64,000 nucleotides of DNA from contig CM049310.1 in the NCBI GenBank assembly GCA_026874595.1, positions 26,709,058-26,773,057 of the forward strand, given 5' to 3'. Positions 61,860-64,000 of this stretch are shown here, piece by piece. Position 1 is the first letter of the stretch; each line of letters begins with the position of its first letter. The translations under genes and the position numbers were made by a program. Under the pieces are notes generated by a model. The model did no database searches. It worked only from the letters and a program-made list of their open reading frames with translations, and was not told the origin of the DNA. The DNA comes from Sipunculus nudus (lineage: Eukaryota > Annelida > Sipuncula > Golfingiida > Sipunculidae).

Positions 61860-63168
61860 GTGAGTTTGTGCTTAACCAGTGTCTGTTAAAAATTCTGTGT
61901 AAGGTTGAGGATTTTATATTCCATGCATGAAATGAAACAGGGCTACTGTGTGAGCTACATGAATACATACTGTGAGAGACTGAAGGTTTTTTTCCTCAAA
62001 CTTGATACATAGGTTCTTTCTGCCATGTTCTCTGATGTTTTAAAACGCTTCAAGGTCAATTCTGCCCAAATGTTAAATAATTGTGAACCCCATAACTTTT
62101 GAAGTATTGCATATTTTGTCCTCAAATTTTACACAAAACTTGATTCAACTTAATTCTTTCAAAAGTTCATGCAGAACTTTAAATTTAGATGCAAAATTTT
62201 TAATTCAGATGCAGAATTTTTAATTTAGCAGCTTATTTTTTTCATTGTTTCAAAAAGAGAACAAATTTTATATAAACATAACTTTTTTCTTTATTTAATA
62301 AAGACAAACATTTATGCATATTGATTATGATTAGATATCTTCCACTTTTTTAATTTAATTATTCACTCATCTAATTATTCTTACTATTTATTCTATTTAC
62401 AGTATTTAAACTTGTGATGGATATATTGACAAAATTTAACTCACATTCTTAATGACATTAATGGTACTATTGTATTGTAGATTTGTGTGGATGATGCCTT
62501 AGTTCAAAACAATTAATATTAGGCCAAAGAAATTAAAGGTATGGTTATCAGGTACCGCCCACGTCAATTTTCAAACCCCCCCCCCCCCCCATATTAAAAA
62601 TTTTTATTTGAGCTCCAGCCGCTTGGACATTTCTTTCAAGAAGATAAAAATCATACAATATTGATAAAATTTTTTTTGTTATGTAGTGCTTTTACTTGTT
62701 TAGCAAAAAAAAAATCTGTTATTATAATGCTTTTCCTTTTCATTTGACATTTTTATCAAAACATACAAAAAAAAAAATGAAAATAAAAAAACGTCCACCT
62801 GCATTGATTTCTGATATAAAGTGCCTGAGAACCAAACTTTATGTTTTTTTTGCCTTATTATTTAATTATTGTAGCCTTTTGAGTTATTGGATTCACTGAG
62901 CATACTTCCATAGTGATTGGTTTGCTCTCTCACTGCTCAAAGCAGTGCTGCGGGACAGGGCTTCCCACCACCTGCAGGCAGCCTTTTTGTTATGGGTCGT
63001 GACAGGACTATACTGATCAACAACTAATACAAATGAATGTGATTATATGTAAATGCATGTTTATGATTTATGCATACTGGTTGTATGTATGCAGATTGAA
63101 AGTAATTTCTATGTTTATTTGAAGCATCTATATTTATTTATTTATTAATTTTATTTAATTTACTTTTT
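61860..63168. other. PASK intron 4, no gene seen
   Basis: AT-rich intron. A fragment at 61985-62150 resembles the diverged repeat at 41.4-42.1 kb. A poly-C run lies at about 62577-62590. No exon is recognised. Confidence 0.5.
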
Positions 63169-64000
63169 AGCCCTCAGCCCTTAGGCTGATGGGCTATTGT
63201 CGTCACCCAAGCTGTCCGTCCGTCCATCCGTCCGTCCGGCGTCCGTTAACTTTTACCTTGTGAGCGGGATATCTTGAAAAGGATTCACCGTCAGAATTTT
63301 ATTTCCTTGGTTAAGATGTATATCGACAAAATCTCGGTCAAGTTCGAAGATGGGTGACCTTGACCTATTTTTCTACATTTTAGAGCTGATTATAGAAAAA
63401 CACTAGATGCTAATTACTCAGGAACCATTCGGTGGATTTGCACAAAACTTACTATGATTATTGGGACTGATAGTCTGTACCTGCTATACAAGTTTGGTGG
63501 CGCCACCTACAATTTCTGATTTTTAATGAATTTTTATTGGATTTTTCAACTTTGGGCTTGTGAGCAGGATATCTGGAAAAGGATTCATCGTAAGAATTTT
63601 ATTTTTTCGGTGAAGATGTATATTGACAAAATCTCGGTCAAGTTCGAAGATGGGTGACCTTGACCTATTTTTCTACGTTTTAGAGCTGATTATAGAAAAA
63701 ACATGTAGAAGCTTATTTCTCAGGAACCATTGGATGGATTTTCACAATACTTACTATGATCATAAGGACTGATGGTCTGTAACTGCTGCACAAGTTTGGG
63801 GGCGCCACCTGCAATTTCTAATTTTTTATTGAATTTTTCTTGGATTTTTAGCTCAGCTGACTATAAGTCATCTGAGCTATAGTCGTGGTCCATTGTCCGT
63901 CGTCCGTCCGTCTGTCCGTCTGTCCGTCCGTCCGTCCGTAGATGTGGCACGTTTTGAAACCGTAAGACCTAGGAATCCAAAATTCAGCATAATGTTAGAT
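63169..64000 (+). mobile_element. Family B element with family A inside
   Basis: It opens AGCCCTCAGCCCTTAGG (hairpin) and CCGTCC runs, then two family B modules (63250-63540 and 63540-63845). At 63849 the sequence breaks after TTGGATTTTT, where the intact family would continue CAACTTTGGCC, and family A begins. It runs off the window. Confidence 0.7.
63850..64000 (+). mobile_element. Family A element, 5' part only
   Basis: It starts AGCTCAGCTGACTATAAG, followed by a CCGT/CTGT run and the GATGTGGCACGTTTTGAAAC sequence shared with the copy at 57196. It is truncated by the window edge. Confidence 0.75.

Overview
The window looks like eukaryotic, almost certainly animal, genomic DNA. It is AT-rich, intron-dominated and packed with nested transposable elements. 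Short hairpin-ended repeats followed by CCGT runs resemble repeats I associate with molluscan genomes, so a mollusc is my best guess; no gene here proves it. No bacterial genes, operons or CRISPR arrays are present.

Only two host genes can be supported. On the minus strand, exons at 11454-11843 and 7941-8031 encode the N-terminus of the large subunit of replication factor C (RFC1): an Asp-Ile-Arg-x-Phe-Phe-Gly start, a Lys/Glu-rich linker and a Lys-rich segment ending Ile-Ile-Tyr-Asp-Ser. The rest of the gene lies beyond position 1. On the plus strand, exons at 28506-28620, 55144-55384, 55799-56004 and 61692-61859 encode the N-terminus and the start of the first PAS domain of PAS-domain serine/threonine kinase (PASK). 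The gene continues past 64000. The two genes are divergent, and the CpG-bearing stretch around 14.88-15.32 kb is the best candidate for a shared promoter. All splice phases agree. The first PASK intron that can be bounded is about 26.5 kb long.

Nearly everything else is repeat. Family A (six full copies, one split outer fragment and one copy cut by the window edge) starts AGCTCAGCTGACTATAAG and ends in a GACCCATGGGTC palindrome followed by CCTTGTT. Family B starts with a hairpin built on AGCCCTCAGCC and ends GGCTGAGGGCT, a small hairpin, then CTAG. Both have sub-terminal inverted repeats, a 3' hairpin, CCGT runs near the 5' end and, where nested copies expose the empty site, insertion without an obvious target duplication. 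This architecture suggests Helitron/Helentron-type non-autonomous elements. Nested inside them are a 3.2 kb element with GGGCACTTTCACAC inverted ends and a 1.37 kb hAT-like element. The latter has perfect 15-bp inverted ends (CAGGGCTCGAAGAAT) and carries an intact 81-codon ORF for a small secreted cysteine-containing peptide.

Layout: 0-1.4 kb decayed retroelement gag; 1.4-11.1 kb three family A copies among RFC1 exons; 11.1-15.3 kb RFC1 5' intron and putative promoter; 15.3-21.9 kb hairpins, palindromes and 177-bp and related tandem repeats; 21.9-28.3 kb a three-element nest; 28.5 kb first PASK coding exon; 30.9-33.9 kb a 666-bp tandem duplication and a second hAT-like candidate; 35.4-38.6 kb a three-level nest with the peptide ORF; 43.6-46.0 kb a 45-bp minisatellite of about 53 units; 50.6-54.9 kb tandem repeats and family A; 55.1-61.9 kb PASK exons 2-4 interrupted by a nested pair of family A; 63.2-64 kb family B with family A inside it.
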